A DNA stretch of 64,000 nucleotides, taken from positions 62,001 through 126,000 of the forward strand of contig JAZGTN010000051.1 of NCBI GenBank assembly GCA_037783415.1, given 5' to 3'. The position numbers and the translations under genes are program-made. Positions 44,136 to 55,019 of this stretch are shown here, piece after piece (within the stretch, counting starts at the first letter, position 1; every line of letters begins with the position of its first letter). The DNA is from Leptasterias polaris (Eukaryota > Echinodermata > Asteroidea > Forcipulatida > Asteriidae). The notes under the pieces are model-generated. The model made no database searches, was not told the DNA's origin, and saw only the letters and a list, made by a program, of their open reading frames with translations.

Positions 44136-46057
44136 ATTTAAAAACATTTAGGGCAAAATATTTTAAAAGGCACGCAGATACAACAGGGTTTTTTTTTCTA
44201 CAGTATTTTTAAGCAATTCCAAATTGCGTTATCTTAAACTTCAACAAGAAATTAAAGGCAAAGACTTATTTTATAATTCAAACAACTTCTAGCTCATGGT
44301 AATTATACATAAAAGCTTATTAAACAGTTTACACACTACTGAAGGCCAGTAAATAAAACTGCGAGTGATTTACTGTCATTTTCTCAAGTTCAATTGAAAG
44401 TTTATTTTAAAAATATTAAAACGTTTGAGGAACGTCAATTTTAAAAATTTTCAATTCAAGTTCAGCTTCACTTTGCTGCTGTTTTCCCATCTTGTTGTTA
44501 TTGCTTTTTTCACATGGAAACGTCAATTTCCTAATGCTTAATTCAAAATGCATTGTTATTTGAAAAAACATAACTGCTTAAGAAATATCACTAAAACTTT
44601 GAAGCTCAACAGTCAATAAAAAGGTCACATGATACTGATTCTTTGTGGAATCCAACGTAAAAGTAAAAAATAAAAGTTTTTGGAAACTTCCTTCGTTGTT
44701 GAAATTAAAACAAAGAAGTTCGTTGAACCCACCTCCCCACCTTATTGATCATCTGCATTTCATATTATATAATGTTCGACAAGTTTGAAGACTATTATTC
44801 TAAAACTCACTACAACCCTTTTTAACCAAACTCCAAAAGCGTTTTTTTAACCTTAAAAAATACTGTAAATCTAGTGTACGAACACATTGAGAACAGGGTG
44901 TTTCAAAGAAGTGTATGACCCGGTGTCACGTCCTAAACGTTCAGGCGTACTGAGCGTTCCAGGCAGGGGCGTCAACCTGTCTCGAAATGTGGAGGGGGGG
45001 GGGGGGGGGGGGACACAGCATGATCATTTATAGGGCGTTGGGTCCAGGGGCCCGCTGAAGAGCCCCTGGTGGGGAGTTAGAAGTCAATGCGAGCGCGAAG
45101 CCATTACGGCCTGGGGTCCGGGGCCCGCTTAAGGCCCCCCGGGAAATTTTTCATTCTAGATGCTCTGTGGTGCAATATGGCGTAATTCCTGGCCACTTTT
45201 CCCTCACTTTTTGAGCAAATTATAAAATTTATTTTAATTAGTTTACTCTCTAATAACATTTTTAATTAATCTTGATGAATTATTTTAGCAACAATAAACG
45301 ATCAAATGTCATTTCCAAAGCTCGTTTAATGATTTTCTATATGAAAAATTACTTCACTGAAAATTGGAAAGTGTTACAGAATCAGTTAATTAATTGTAAT
45401 TGAAAACAAATTCCAAAAAAATAATTTAATAATTAATTTCACAAATTATTTAAATAAAAGCAAGTTACACAACAATTAAAATATTTAATATTAATAGTTT
45501 CACGTTGTAATTTGAAATGAATGGTAAGGGGAAACTATGAAATATAAAATCAATCGGAAAATATTATAATAATCATGTTCGATTTCTACAACATTCAGAA
45601 TTTCAACTGAAAAACGCAACGTGCAGTAGTGTTGACATGCATGACATGTACACGATCGATCGCATGTGCCCACAAACCGTACCTGAATGTAGACAGGGAT
45701 GACCAAAGGGTAGAGGTCGTGACCTGGCAGTAGGCTGCCCTCAATAACGTCCATACCATTAGCCTCTATCACGTATAGCTAGCTAATAGATACAATCGCT
45801 AGCGCGCAATGGGAAATGAACTATTGTTGTTGGATCTTAGGGTAACTTTTTCAGGATCTTTATATTTTACGTGGTTTTACTGTTGTGATTGATTGCTTTT
45901 AAATATTTTGTATATTTTTCCTTTATTGTTTTAATGATCACACTTTGTGGATCTTTTCTTTTGACCTGATTTTACTTTTGTGATTTAATGTTTTAGCTTT
46001 TCTTGTTGTAAAGCGCCTGGGAGCATTGTAAAATGGATTTGGCGCTATATAAATGTG

Positions 46058-46097
<40 letters not shown>

Positions 46098-46946
46098 TTT
46101 ATTTCACTTGATTCAAATTTGATATCGGGCAAGCAAGCAAATCATTACGGGGGAGGGAAAAAAATATTGGTACGGCCATGGCCGTACCGGCCGAATAGCT
46201 TCCTACGGCCCTGCAGGGGGCGGAGCCCCCTGAAGCTGGAGGGTTTTAGTATGTCTGAATGGCCTAGACAAGCTCTCCTTGATATAACTGTTTAGACTTG
46301 GTTCAGAGAAAGAACGAGAAACACTAATAAATGCCCAACATACACGATATATTAATCTTATATACTTGAATCACACACAAACTTTTAATCTTCGACAATC
46401 TCCATCCCTTCCTCCCCCCCCCCCCCTGTTTGCCGATGGACAATATTCATGTTAACTGGGGTCCCTGTGAATTTTGAATTCTTCAACGTCTCTTCTTTGT
46501 TACCGATGAATCTTAAAACAGTTTTTTTTTTAAAGTTGTACAATGACAAACTCCCAGCATACTTGTTAGATTTGCATCATTGACAGCAACTGCGTGCCCA
46601 GGATTAGGTCTTAGGGGGACAGAAAAACAATGAATGTAATGGGTGGGGGTCCAGGGGCCGGCGTACGGTCCCTGGTGGGGTCCAAGGGCGAAGCTCCGTT
46701 GGGGGTCCAGGGGCCGGGAAGCCTCCGGAGGAAGCTTCGGTTTTGGAGGGTGAAAAATCAAACTTCCATACGCCAAAAAGGGCACACTTTGCACTTTTGA
46801 TCTATATCGATCTTTTAGCTTTATTGGAAAAATGTATGTAACATCAACGGGCTCCAATACAATTTTACCCCCACACATCAACTAGACCGAGTATGCATAT
46901 GGACGTATTCTTGAATAAGAATAAGACGGCAAACCCAGATCCTATC
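44136..46946. other. Intergenic DNA with transposon debris
   Basis: 44926-44965 matches the reverse complement of 21190-21245. A poly-G run lies at 44993-45012. GC-rich phrases of one family (GGGTCCAGGGGCCCGCT, GGGGGCGGAGCCCCCTGAAG, GGTCCAGGGGCCGG) lie at 45040-45140, 46200-46310 and 46640-46740. A retroposon end with GGCGCTATATAAATGTGT then (TTA)n lies at 46031-46093. No gene supported except the weak exon candidate at 45683-45778. Confidence 0.45.
45683..45778 (-). CDS. Weak candidate internal exon, unknown protein
   Basis: A 32-codon open stretch between an AG (45780-45779) and a CAG|GTACGG donor at 45683: LYVIEANGMDVIEGSLLPGH then DLYPLVIPVYIQ. It is in phase 0 at both ends and looks compositionally like protein, but the acceptor lacks a good pyrimidine tract and no neighbouring exon was found. 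Confidence 0.2.
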
Positions 46947-46994
46947 GATAATTCAATTCAATTCAATTCAGAAACACATTTATTTCCTTCCTTA
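46947..46994 (-). mobile_element. LINE 3' tail, interrupted by the gypsy element
   Basis: AATTCAATTCAATTCAGAAAC then ACATTTATTTCC is the reverse complement of the tail at 4333-4356. Sequence right of the gypsy element (54162-54430) continues in the same sense with CT-rich and ACAAGCTTCTGCTTAT text on the minus strand, resembling the LINE 3' UTR at 4130-4230. The gypsy element therefore landed inside a LINE 3' UTR. Confidence 0.55.
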
Positions 46995-47365
46995 TGTGAC
47001 GGAGACTTGCTTGCCGCCAGTGACCATTCCGCCGGAGCGAGGATTATGCCGGCGGCGGAGTTTGGACAATGGATTTGCTGTTGAACTCTATGTGAACTGT
47101 GACTCCGGAACTAAGTTGGATAGATGAACTGGCCTTGTTTCTAAAAATAGACCATGTTGTTAGCGACGCCGGAAACCGGAAATTGATAGCGGTGGCGTGA
47201 TTGTGTAAGCTAGTTGATGGTTTGAGCTTGATGTATGTAGACGTGCATTTGGAGTTGATTAAAAAGAGTGTGTTCGTTGAAAGTTAGAAACTGGTTGCGT
47301 TGTCCATTATTTCTGTCAGGCGTTTTGCAACAGAAATAGAAAAACCCACGAAAAACCACGTTACA
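46995..47365 (+). repeat. 5' LTR, 371 bp
   Basis: Starts TGTGACGGAGACTTGC and ends ACCACGTTACA (TG...CA). Pairs with 53816-54161. Confidence 0.93.
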
Positions 47366-47367
47366 AA

Positions 47368-47378
47368 TGGTGGCAGCG
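47368..47378 (+). promoter_or_regulatory. Primer binding site, tRNA-Leu type
   Basis: TGGTGGCAGCG begins two bases after the 5' LTR and is complementary to the 3' end (CGCTGCCACCA) of a common animal leucine tRNA. Confidence 0.7.
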
Positions 47379-47424
47379 ACGGGAACACTTCACAAAAACT
47401 TAACAATTCCTTCAAAACCAACAA

Positions 47425-48660
47425 ATGGCTAGCTACATGACAACGACGGAGATCAAGAACGCTATGAAGGAGATCTCACGGAATATTGAGCGGCTACAAG
47501 CATCGACACATCAAGAGAGAAATGGAAGTGAGCAGCGGCACAGAACTTCTAGCTACAATACAGGTACGGCGTTCCTTTCAACACCGGGGATTCGAAGTTC
47601 AACCCCAGCTTCAACCCATCAAGCACGTCCGTCACCAGACACAGCTACAAGGGGTGACCGCTCAAAGAAACAACAGTCCCGGCTTGACAGTCTCCTCAGT
47701 GGTGTGAAACACAGTGGAAAATGGAGTGTGAGGGTTCGACAGACAACAGACCGAGGAAGCACCGCGAAACTCCGTCCTTTCTCCCCGTGGTGGACAGAGC
47801 GGATGGAACCCGTTGCGTGGACGCGGAGACCGGGAGACCGGAGGAAACCACATAGTGGTACTCCCGTCATCCAGATGTCTCAGCGTCCTGCAACCGGGGG
47901 ACACGGCTCTGTCGTAACCTCGAGGATAAAGGCTCGAGAGTTCGACGGGTCTTCCTGTGTGGAAGATTACCTCACTCATTTTGAAAGAGTTGCCAGGGTG
48001 AATGCTTGGACGGAGACAGAAAAGGCTGTTTTTTTGCTGATCGCACTTAAAGGCCAGGCTCTCTAGGTAGCTTGTTCTCTGTCGACGCAACAACAGTCAA
48101 GTTACAAGGAAGTTGTGAAAGCCCTGGAACATCGATTCGGCTTGGAAAACCAGCGTGTTCGCCATAGAGCTGAGATGACTAACAGAAAAAGGCTAGCAGG
48201 TGAGACTGTAGCAGAGCTTGGGCAGGCTGTTAGGAAGTTAGTTCGCAGAGCATACCCAAAGAGTGGGTTGGCATTTCAGTAAGATTTTGCTATTGAACAG
48301 TTAAAAAATGCCCTCGATGACTTAGAGCTGAAACGAGCATCTTCCAGGGCAAGCCTAAGACACTGGATGAGGCAGTTGACATGGTATCTGAAGCCGAAGC
48401 GTGGATGAAAGCGGAGAAGGTATGCCGCTCCCGTACGGTTCGAAGCCAGGATGACGATACAAACAAATCTGAAACCATTAGTGAGGCCAGTGAAACATAA
48501 AGACTGCTCCGCGAGGTTTTGTCAGCGCTCAACCGTCGCCCTGCTGATAGCAGAGCCAAGGACTGGAAACCTGGCTGCTGGAGTTGTGGAAGCATGGATC
48601 GTTTTCGGGCGGCTTGCCCTGTAGGTAAGGGCAACCCATCAGAGTTAAACTAGAAACAGC
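47425..48660 (+). pseudogene. Gypsy gag, broken
   Basis: Structural protein of the element. ATG at 47425 begins MASYMTTTEIKNAMKEISRN; residues to 213 include IKAREFDGSSCVEDYLTHFE and EKAVFLLIALKGQAL, a typical gypsy gag core, then TAG. The frame resumes beyond (KEVVKALEHRFGLENQRVRH, RLAGETVAELGQAVRKLVRR) with further stops near 48280 and 48498. A zinc knuckle is expected at about 48573, but CWSCGSMDRFRAACP has Phe-Arg where the metal-binding His should be. A small frame shift is also needed. Confidence 0.8.
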
Positions 48661-48727
48661 TGGACGCGAGAGCTGGGGTTCAGCTGGAGTTAACGTGAAG
48701 CTCAATGGTCAAAATTGTTCGCCAGTG

Positions 48728-48895
48728 TGGCCCGATCCGCCGGTGCGGATGGATCTGCCGGTGCGGGTGGATCCGCCGGTGCGGTCTAACCCGCCGGTGC
48801 AGGCGTATCCGCCGGTGCGGACGGATCCGCCGGTGCGGACGGATCCGCCGGTGCAGACGTATCCGCCGGTGCGGACGGGTCCGCCGGTGAACGGA
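48728..48895 (+). repeat. 18-bp CCGCCGGTGCGGACGGAT repeats in gag
   Basis: About nine units, read as PPVRTD-type hexapeptides in one frame. The same CCGCCGGTGCGGA core recurs in another frame at 52858-52926 of the same element. Confidence 0.85.
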
Positions 48896-48954
48896 GATGA
48901 GCCGCTGTCATGTACGTCAGTCAATGTACAACAAGAGCTTCGGAATGAGACAGA

Positions 48955-49245
48955 TTGCTCAGAAAAAAACACAAACCCGCAGCATCACTCCACTTAGTTG
49001 ACTCAGATACAACTTATTCCAGACAAGCTGGATTATACGTCCGGGGAAAACTTCTCGGTAAAAGTGTACGTTTTCTAATAGATACTGGAGCCACGCAAAC
49101 ATTTGTTTCAAGACGCTACTTTGATTCTGCAATCCCGCAAGTTCAACCAGCTCTTCAACAGCCAGACCGTAGATTTCACCTGGCCGACGGCAGTAGCCTG
49201 TGCACTGATGGGAAAGCCAGAATGCAATTTGAACTGGGAGGATGA
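48955..49245 (+). pseudogene. Gypsy aspartic protease
   Basis: Retropepsin domain: VRFLIDTGATQTFVSRRYFD with catalytic DTG at residues 43-45 of this frame, followed by LADGSSLCTDGKA. A TGA at 49243-49245 interrupts the domain; its end (VADIDDDAVLGLDFMRKHKC) lies just beyond in the same reading sense. It cleaves the element's polyprotein when intact. Confidence 0.85.
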
Positions 49246-49322
49246 AAGATGGACCATATGATATGGGTTGCAGACATTGATGATGATGCTGTGCTAGGAC
49301 TTGACTTCATGAGGAAACATAA

Positions 49323-50840
49323 GTGTCAATATTGGAGTGGGATGACCAGTGCTTGAAAGTCGGAAAGTTCAAGATCCCTATGCAATCATGTGCACAGGAA
49401 CCGTCCATTTGTCGTGTTAGAATCACATATAACGTGATTGTGCCTCCCCTGACCGAAGTTATCTTGGGTTGTGAAGTGGTGACTGAGCCTGGACGGATTT
49501 TGCCAACCTGGGGAGTATTACAGAACAGAGACAATGTTTGCACAGACAAGGAGGTTGTTGTTGCAAGCGTTCTGGTTGGTACACGAGGTTTACAACTTCC
49601 GGTGAGACTGATGAATTTATCAACAGAGCCCAAACAGTTGTGGAAAGGTACTGACGTCGCCATCCTTGAACCTGTTGATAGTGTTGCGGTGTGTGAGGAT
49701 CAGTTACGGACAGAGATGGTGAGAGCAGCGTTACCTGGGGAAGGGAAAAACCATATGGATGCGTTTGAGGTGCCTGTCCATCTTGAAAAACTGTTCCGAA
49801 CAAGCTGTGAAGGGTTGACATTAGAGGAGCAGGGTGAGCTTGCATCCATGCTGAGGAGGTTTAGTTATACTTTCTCCAAGGATGACGCGGACATAGGCAG
49901 AAACAAAGAGACAAAACATCACATCGTGACTGAAAATGTTCCACCTATTCGCCAGAGGCCGAGGAGAGTGCCCCTTAACCAGCGGGAAGTAGCCGACAGA
50001 GAGGTGGAAAAGATGCTCTCACAAGGAGTAATAGAGCCATCTGGAAGTCCCTGGTGTTCTCCAATCGTCCTGGTCAAGAAAAAGGATGGGTCCACGAGAG
50101 TGTGCATAGACTACAGAAAATTAAACGAAGTAACTCTTAAAGATGACCATCCTTTGCCCCACATAGAGGACAATTTTGATTCATTGGCTGGCTTCAAATA
50201 CTTTTCTACATTGGACTTGGCCTCTGGATACTGGCAAGTGGAAGTGGCCGAGGAAGATAGACCAAAAACAGCTTTCAGTACTGGCCGTGGGGGACTCTTT
50301 CAGTTTGTAACGATGCCTTTTGGATTGTGCAACGCTCCGTCAACTTTCGAGCGATTGATGGAACGGGTGCTGGCAGGACTGCAGTGGCAAGTTGCTGTAC
50401 CATACCTCGACGATGTCATTGTGTTTGGTACTTCATTCGAACATCACATGAAGAGATTAGGCTTGGTCCTGAAAAGACTGCAAGAGGCAAACCTGAAGCT
50501 CAAACCTAAGAAGTGTCATCTGTTTCAACGAAAAGTGGCTTTTCTTGGTCATGTGGTATCTGCGGATGGAGTTTCAACAGACCCCGGTAAAATCCAAGCG
50601 GTTCAAGACTGGCCACAGCCGATGACAAAAACGGATGTACGAAGCTTCCTTGGGCTCGTGTCTTATTATAGACGCTTCATCAAGGGTTTCGCCCAGATTG
50701 CTAGACCACTGCATCAACTTACAGAGCAGAGAAAAGAACTGAGATGGACTGAGGAGTGTCAAGAAGCTTTTGAGGTTCTGAAACAGTGTCTTACTTCGAC
50801 GCCTATTCTTGCATACCCTATGGAAGGGCACCCGATTCGA
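49323..50840 (+). pseudogene. Gypsy reverse transcriptase
   Basis: RT domain with a full motif set: PIRQRPRRVPLNQRE, VIEPSGSPWCSPIVLVKKKD, RVCIDYRKLNEVT, FSTLDLASGYWQVEV, FVTMPFGLCNAPSTFERLME and YLDDVIVFG at about residues 361-369, then the thumb and FLGLVSYYRRFIKGFA. The frame ends in the connection (AYPMEGHPIR) where RNase H should begin, cut by the inserted element. Start not assigned: in an intact element the frame would continue from the protease. Confidence 0.92.
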
Positions 50841-51329
50841 CTACTCACCGCTGTTAATAAGCAAGGCTTGAGGGGGGGAGATGCCATACTATAAGCGTGC
50901 CCGAAATATATTATCGTATTATATATTATACGCCAGGCACACTTAGAAGCGAGGCCGGCGTCGCGCGGTAGAGAATCAGTCACACCATTAACTTACCAAT
51001 AATCATTGATCGGCAGAATCTCTACCTAAGCACCTGAATACAAAGTGGATGTGTTCAATGTCATTCATCCATTGATGATTCGGAGACATTTTGGGGCGAA
51101 AACTTCCGCAACCAGGACTTTGCAGAAGAAGTCATTATTTCATGAGGCGGCCATGATGGAAAGCGCCACCAACCGATCCACGGAGAGAACGTAAACATTG
51201 CATATTATGACATGCCTCGCTAACAATCGTGGCGGGTGATCCTATTATGTAAGATGGTAATATATTTCGGGCACGCTTATAGTATGGCATATCCCCCCTC
51301 AAGCCTTGCTTATTAACAGCGGTGGGTAG
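50841..51329. mobile_element. 489-bp element with ~72-bp inverted ends in the gypsy pol gene
   Basis: CTACTCACCGCTGTTAATAA on the left and, reversed, CTACCCACCGCTGTTAATAA on the right, continuing for about 72 bp through GCAAGGCTTGAGGGG, GCCATACTATAAGCGTGCCC and GAAATATATTA. TCGA flanks both sides (target duplication or part of the repeat, as TCGA is its own complement). The interior of about 345 bp is non-coding. Confidence 0.88.
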
Positions 51330-51333
51330 TCGA

Positions 51334-52509
51334 GAGTACCTTGAGAGTATAGCATTTGAACAGAGTAAAGACAGTGATCTCGCCGAGGTATTATCATGGA
51401 TGAAGGCACGTAATGGACGACCAGCCTGGGAGAAGGTGTCCTCCCAAAGCAAAGGGGTAAAATTCTGGTGGTCCCGCTGGGAGCAGCTGGTAATGAAACA
51501 AGGGGTCCTCTATCTGCGTTGGGAACCGGAGAAACCAACTGAACAAGCACGACTTAGGGTGGTAACGCCGCCTGCATTGCAACCATCTGTTCTCATGCAT
51601 TTTCACGACCATAAGACGGCTGGCCATTTGGGAGTCACAAAGACATTTGCAAAATTATGCCGAAGCAGTTTTTACTGGCGGTCCATGAGGGAATATTCTC
51701 GGCGGTGGGTGGGAAAGTGCCTACAATGTCAGCGACGGAAGCCTCCGGCAAGAGCCAAGCGAACAGAGATGGTCCACTACCAAGTTGGTGTGCCAATGGA
51801 AAGGATTGCGGTGGACATAATGGGACCACTCCCCGTGTCTCAACGCGGAAATAAGTATGTGATGGTCGTCGGCGATTATTTCACAAGATGGACGGAATGC
51901 TACCCCATTCCAGATCACAAAGCAATTACAGTGGCTACTAAGCTGGTGGAGGAATTTGTGACTAGGTTTGGTGTACCCCTTGAACTCCATTCAGATCAAG
52001 GGCGTGATTTTGAGTCTACAGTTTTTGGTGAAATGTGTACTATATTGGGGATCACCAAGACGCGAACCACAGCGTATCATCCGCGATCTGATGGAATGAT
52101 CGAGAGATTTAACCGGACTATTGAAAACATGCTTAGCCTGTGGGTCGATCAATCACAAACGGATTGGGATGAGCATTTGGCCCTACTCACAATGGCATAC
52201 AGGTCATCTGAACATGAAACGACCCGGGAAACTCCAAATGCAATGATGTTGGGCCGAGAACTATCAATGCCAGTAGATCTTATTGTTGGGACGGGTGTGC
52301 CGGAGGAGACCCAGTTAAATTCTGCATATGCTCAGAAATTGCAGGATCGCCTTAGACTCGCCCATGAAGTTGCTAGGAAAACCTCGAAAACACAGATGCG
52401 AAGACAAAAGAAACACTACGATAGAGATGTCAAGCGACAGCTTTATAACCACGGGTCGGTAGTGTGGTTGCACAGTATTGCCAAAAAAAAGGGCGATCAC
52501 CAAAGATAA
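51334..52509 (+). pseudogene. Gypsy integrase
   Basis: The frame (codon numbers from 51322) has the zinc-binding HHCC domain (HFHDHKTAGHLGVTKTFAKL ... CLQCQRRK) and the catalytic core with D165 (VDIMGPLP), D225 (HSDQGRDFES) and E261 (MIERFNRT), a D-x59-D-x35-E spacing. The C-terminal part shifts frame near 52480. This frame begins inside the right end of the inserted element; the gypsy sequence resumes at SREYLESIAF, downstream of where RNase H would be. Confidence 0.9.
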
Positions 52510-52820
52510 GTTTAACTTGGACTGGGCCCTACGTGATCATAGCAAGACTGTCTGGTGTAGTATACCGCATACAGAGAAGTCCCCGTGCAAGACCACAAGT
52601 TGTGCACGCAGACAGATTGAAGCCCTGTATAGGAGCAACTGTTGAAAGTTGTGGATTTCAAAAGTCTGCCTTGTTCCCCAAAGCAACCGGTGAAATGACG
52701 GAAAGACCCCCGGTCGCCGGGAGCTCCGTCTCCCCCGGTGAGGATAGCTTCACAGGCGCAGACAGCTCACCCACTGAAGCCCCATGTATGGGTGAAACCG
52801 CCGGTGCGGACGAGCCATAA
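52464..52820 (+). pseudogene. Gypsy integrase C-terminal GPY/F domain, frame-shifted
   Basis: SLTWTGPYVIIARLSGVVYR followed by RPQVVHADRLKPC is the GPY/F module of Ty3/gypsy integrases with its usual H.DRLKP end. It is one frame off from the integrase core and ends at TAA, after a low-complexity tail that runs into the 18-bp repeats. Confidence 0.85.
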
Positions 52821-53511
52821 TTATGGTGCAGATGGCTCCACCATTGTGGATGATGACACCGCCGGTGCGGAGGTCTCCGCCGGTGTGGAGGGCTCCGCCG
52901 GTGCGGAGGGCTCCGCCGGTGCGGACGCTACAGCTCCCTGCATGAACACACGAACGAGGAGTGGCAGGGCGGTGCGAAGACCAGCACGGTTTCTACAAGT
53001 TACTACACAACGCACAAAGAGTCACTGTGAACCAGTCCCACCCACAACTTTGAGCAGTCAGCACGTAAACGCCCCCAACATGGACACCAATGGAGAATTT
53101 GTCTGCCGCGTCTGTGGCAGCCTCTACAAATCGACCTCCAGTAGACGCAGACATGAACAGTCAGCCCATGGAGAACCTAAGTACCCATGCGGGGTATGTG
53201 ACAATAAATATCGACGGTTTGATTATTTGACCAGGCATCGGCGAAGTACGGGACACGGAGTATCAAGCAGCCCGGGGAATGAGAGCAGTGTAGCGGCCAA
53301 CCAGAGCGCCCGGAGTTCATCCGCCGGCGCCTGCAGCGGGATGATGGTGTGTGGTACACCGCTCGGTCCATACAGACCGTGGGGCTTTCTCGATGCGACC
53401 CTCCGCCGGAGTACCGCCGGCCTGCAACTGCTGAGATGGAAATGTCAGAGACCACAGAAGACCTCCACGGAGGGATCCGCACTATCAGACACACCCACTC
53501 CATTGGAGTAA
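52738..53511 (+). CDS. Gypsy 3' ORF with two C2H2 zinc fingers
   Basis: 257-codon open frame overlapping the end of the integrase tail. Residues ~40-60 are the SAGAEG-type repeats made by the 18-bp units. A region with RTRSGRAVRRPARFLQVT resembles the usual gypsy pol terminus. Then come two C2H2 fingers: FVCRVCGSLYKSTSSRRRHE (C-x2-C-x12-H-x4-H from about 53104) and YPCGVCDNKYRRFDYLTRHR (C-x2-C-x12-H-x5-H, to about 53245). The remaining ~85 residues are unassigned. Ty3/gypsy elements usually end soon after the GPY/F or a chromodomain; fingers here are unusual. Confidence 0.75.
   Translation: MRIASQAQTAHPLKPHVWVKPPVRTSHNYGADGSTIVDDDTAGAEVSAGVEGSAGAEGSAGADATAPCMNTRTRSGRAVRRPARFLQVTTQRTKSHCEPVPPTTLSSQHVNAPNMDTNGEFVCRVCGSLYKSTSSRRRHEQSAHGEPKYPCGVCDNKYRRFDYLTRHRRSTGHGVSSSPGNESSVAANQSARSSSAGACSGMMVCGTPLGPYRPWGFLDATLRRSTAGLQLLRWKCQRPQKTSTEGSALSDTPTPLE
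52858..52926 (+). repeat. 18-bp repeats, second site in the gypsy element
   Basis: Four units of TCCGCCGGTGCGGAGGGC type. Confidence 0.8.
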
Positions 53512-53815
53512 GAGAGCCTGGAGACACATTGTGGCGAACCTGGCACCGTGAAGGTGTTGCACACGGTAATACCAGCGACGAAAACAATTAAATATTGGAC
53601 TGCTCAATTGTTTTGTTAATTCCTTTTTTTTGGAAAGTTGTTGTTGGGTTGTATTCCTCATGGATTGTTGCATTATTGCTGACTAGAGTAACCAACATGG
53701 GGACCGATGTCACATTGATCACCATTCCTTGTGGATACGAGCCCGGTTGTTAAAAATTCATAAACAATGCTAGCTCATATTCAGGAGAATAATGTCTGAA
53801 CTTAGGCTGGGATAA

Positions 53816-54161
53816 TGTGACGGAGACTTGCTTGCCGCCAGTGACCATGCCGCCGGAGCGAGGATTATGCCGACGGCGGAGTTTGGACAATGGATTTGCT
53901 GTTGAACTCTATGTGAACTGTGACTCCGGAACTAAGTTGGATAGATGAACTGGCCTTGTTTCTAAAAATAGACCATGTGTTATTAGTGACGCTGGAAACC
54001 GGAAATTGATAGCGGTGGCGTGATTGTGTAAGCTAGTTGATGGTTTGGAGTTGTTTAAAAAGAGTGTGTTCGTTGAAAGTTAGAAACTGGTTGCGTTGTC
54101 TATTATTTCTGTCAGGCGTTTTGCAACAGAAATAGAAAAACCCACGAAAAACCACGTTACA
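53816..54161 (+). repeat. 3' LTR, 346 bp
   Basis: Starts TGTGACGGAGACTTGC, ends ACCACGTTACA; lacks 25 bp present in the 5' LTR (near 47235). Confidence 0.93.
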
Positions 54162-55019
54162 CCTATAATATGAAAAATAACGACAAGTAGGCTACATGTA
54201 ATTATGGAGTAAAGCAAAACAAAATAACAACAAGTAGCAAGAAGCAGGATAAATGTAATAAATATAGTATGGGCTGTTTTGATAAGCAGAAGCTTGTAGA
54301 AAACAGCCAGACATAATATACAAACAAACAAACAAAAAACAAACTGACAGACTCGCAAACAAAAGGACAGAAAAACACTGGACATGACAGCTACTGACAG
54401 AAGATACATAATATAGATCAGTCATAATGCAACGAATTCATAATTAGCGAAAAGATGGCAGAGCAGTTCAAGCAGAAGCGATACAAAATGACCTTTGTTT
54501 TGCGAAAGTGGCGTCACATAATAATAATCTATATCAGATTGCTGTTTAAAAATGCAATGCAAAGTTTAACTTGGGTATGAATTTGACGTGTAATTTGGAA
54601 AGGGTATTGTGGCGGTCTCTCTCTCGACGGCACACCCGGCTTGCCTTCGGTTGACTCAACGAGCGACAGTTGAATATAACCTTGGGGGCAGGTCCGTTTT
54701 GGGGCAGTCTACCACCAGGCGCTCTAAGCTCTATCCCAACCCACACACCTAATACACCTCCTCGCACCCAGCGGGACCGATGACGGAGTTGACTCGGTTA
54801 CATAATACACACAAGAGTTGTAACTTTCACTTCCTTTATTCCCTACCAGAACCTTCAAAATAGGATGACGCCTACATAGGTATAAATTACTCCTAGTCAG
54901 GTGATTACACGTTAATACAACAGCTTTGATTGTTTATTGGTAAATAATTACTACTTGTGGAATTAACTGGCAAGAATAAACCTTCAGCACGCTTGAAACT
55001 TACGGGCGGAGTCACGACT
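54162..55019. other. LINE UTR remnant then unassigned DNA
   Basis: 54162-54430 is probably the rest of the LINE 3' UTR split by the gypsy element (minus strand). 54430-55019 has no recognisable feature; a CT/CACA-rich stretch lies at 54710-54760. Confidence 0.4.

Larger units (their letters stand above)
46995..54161 (+). mobile_element. Ty3/gypsy LTR retrotransposon, defective
   Basis: About 7.2 kb with two LTRs, a tRNA primer site, gag, protease, reverse transcriptase and integrase in Ty3/gypsy order. Stops and frameshifts break gag, the protease/RT junction and the region after integrase. RNase H is missing and a 489-bp inverted-repeat insertion occupies its place. Bases next to the LTRs are CCTTA on the left and CCTAT on the right, so there is no exact target duplication. 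The LTRs differ in length (371 and 346 bp) by a 25-bp gap. Confidence 0.92.

Noticed and set aside
47619..49845. Antisense frames in the gypsy element
   Set aside because: Shadows of gag, protease and RT; no motifs.
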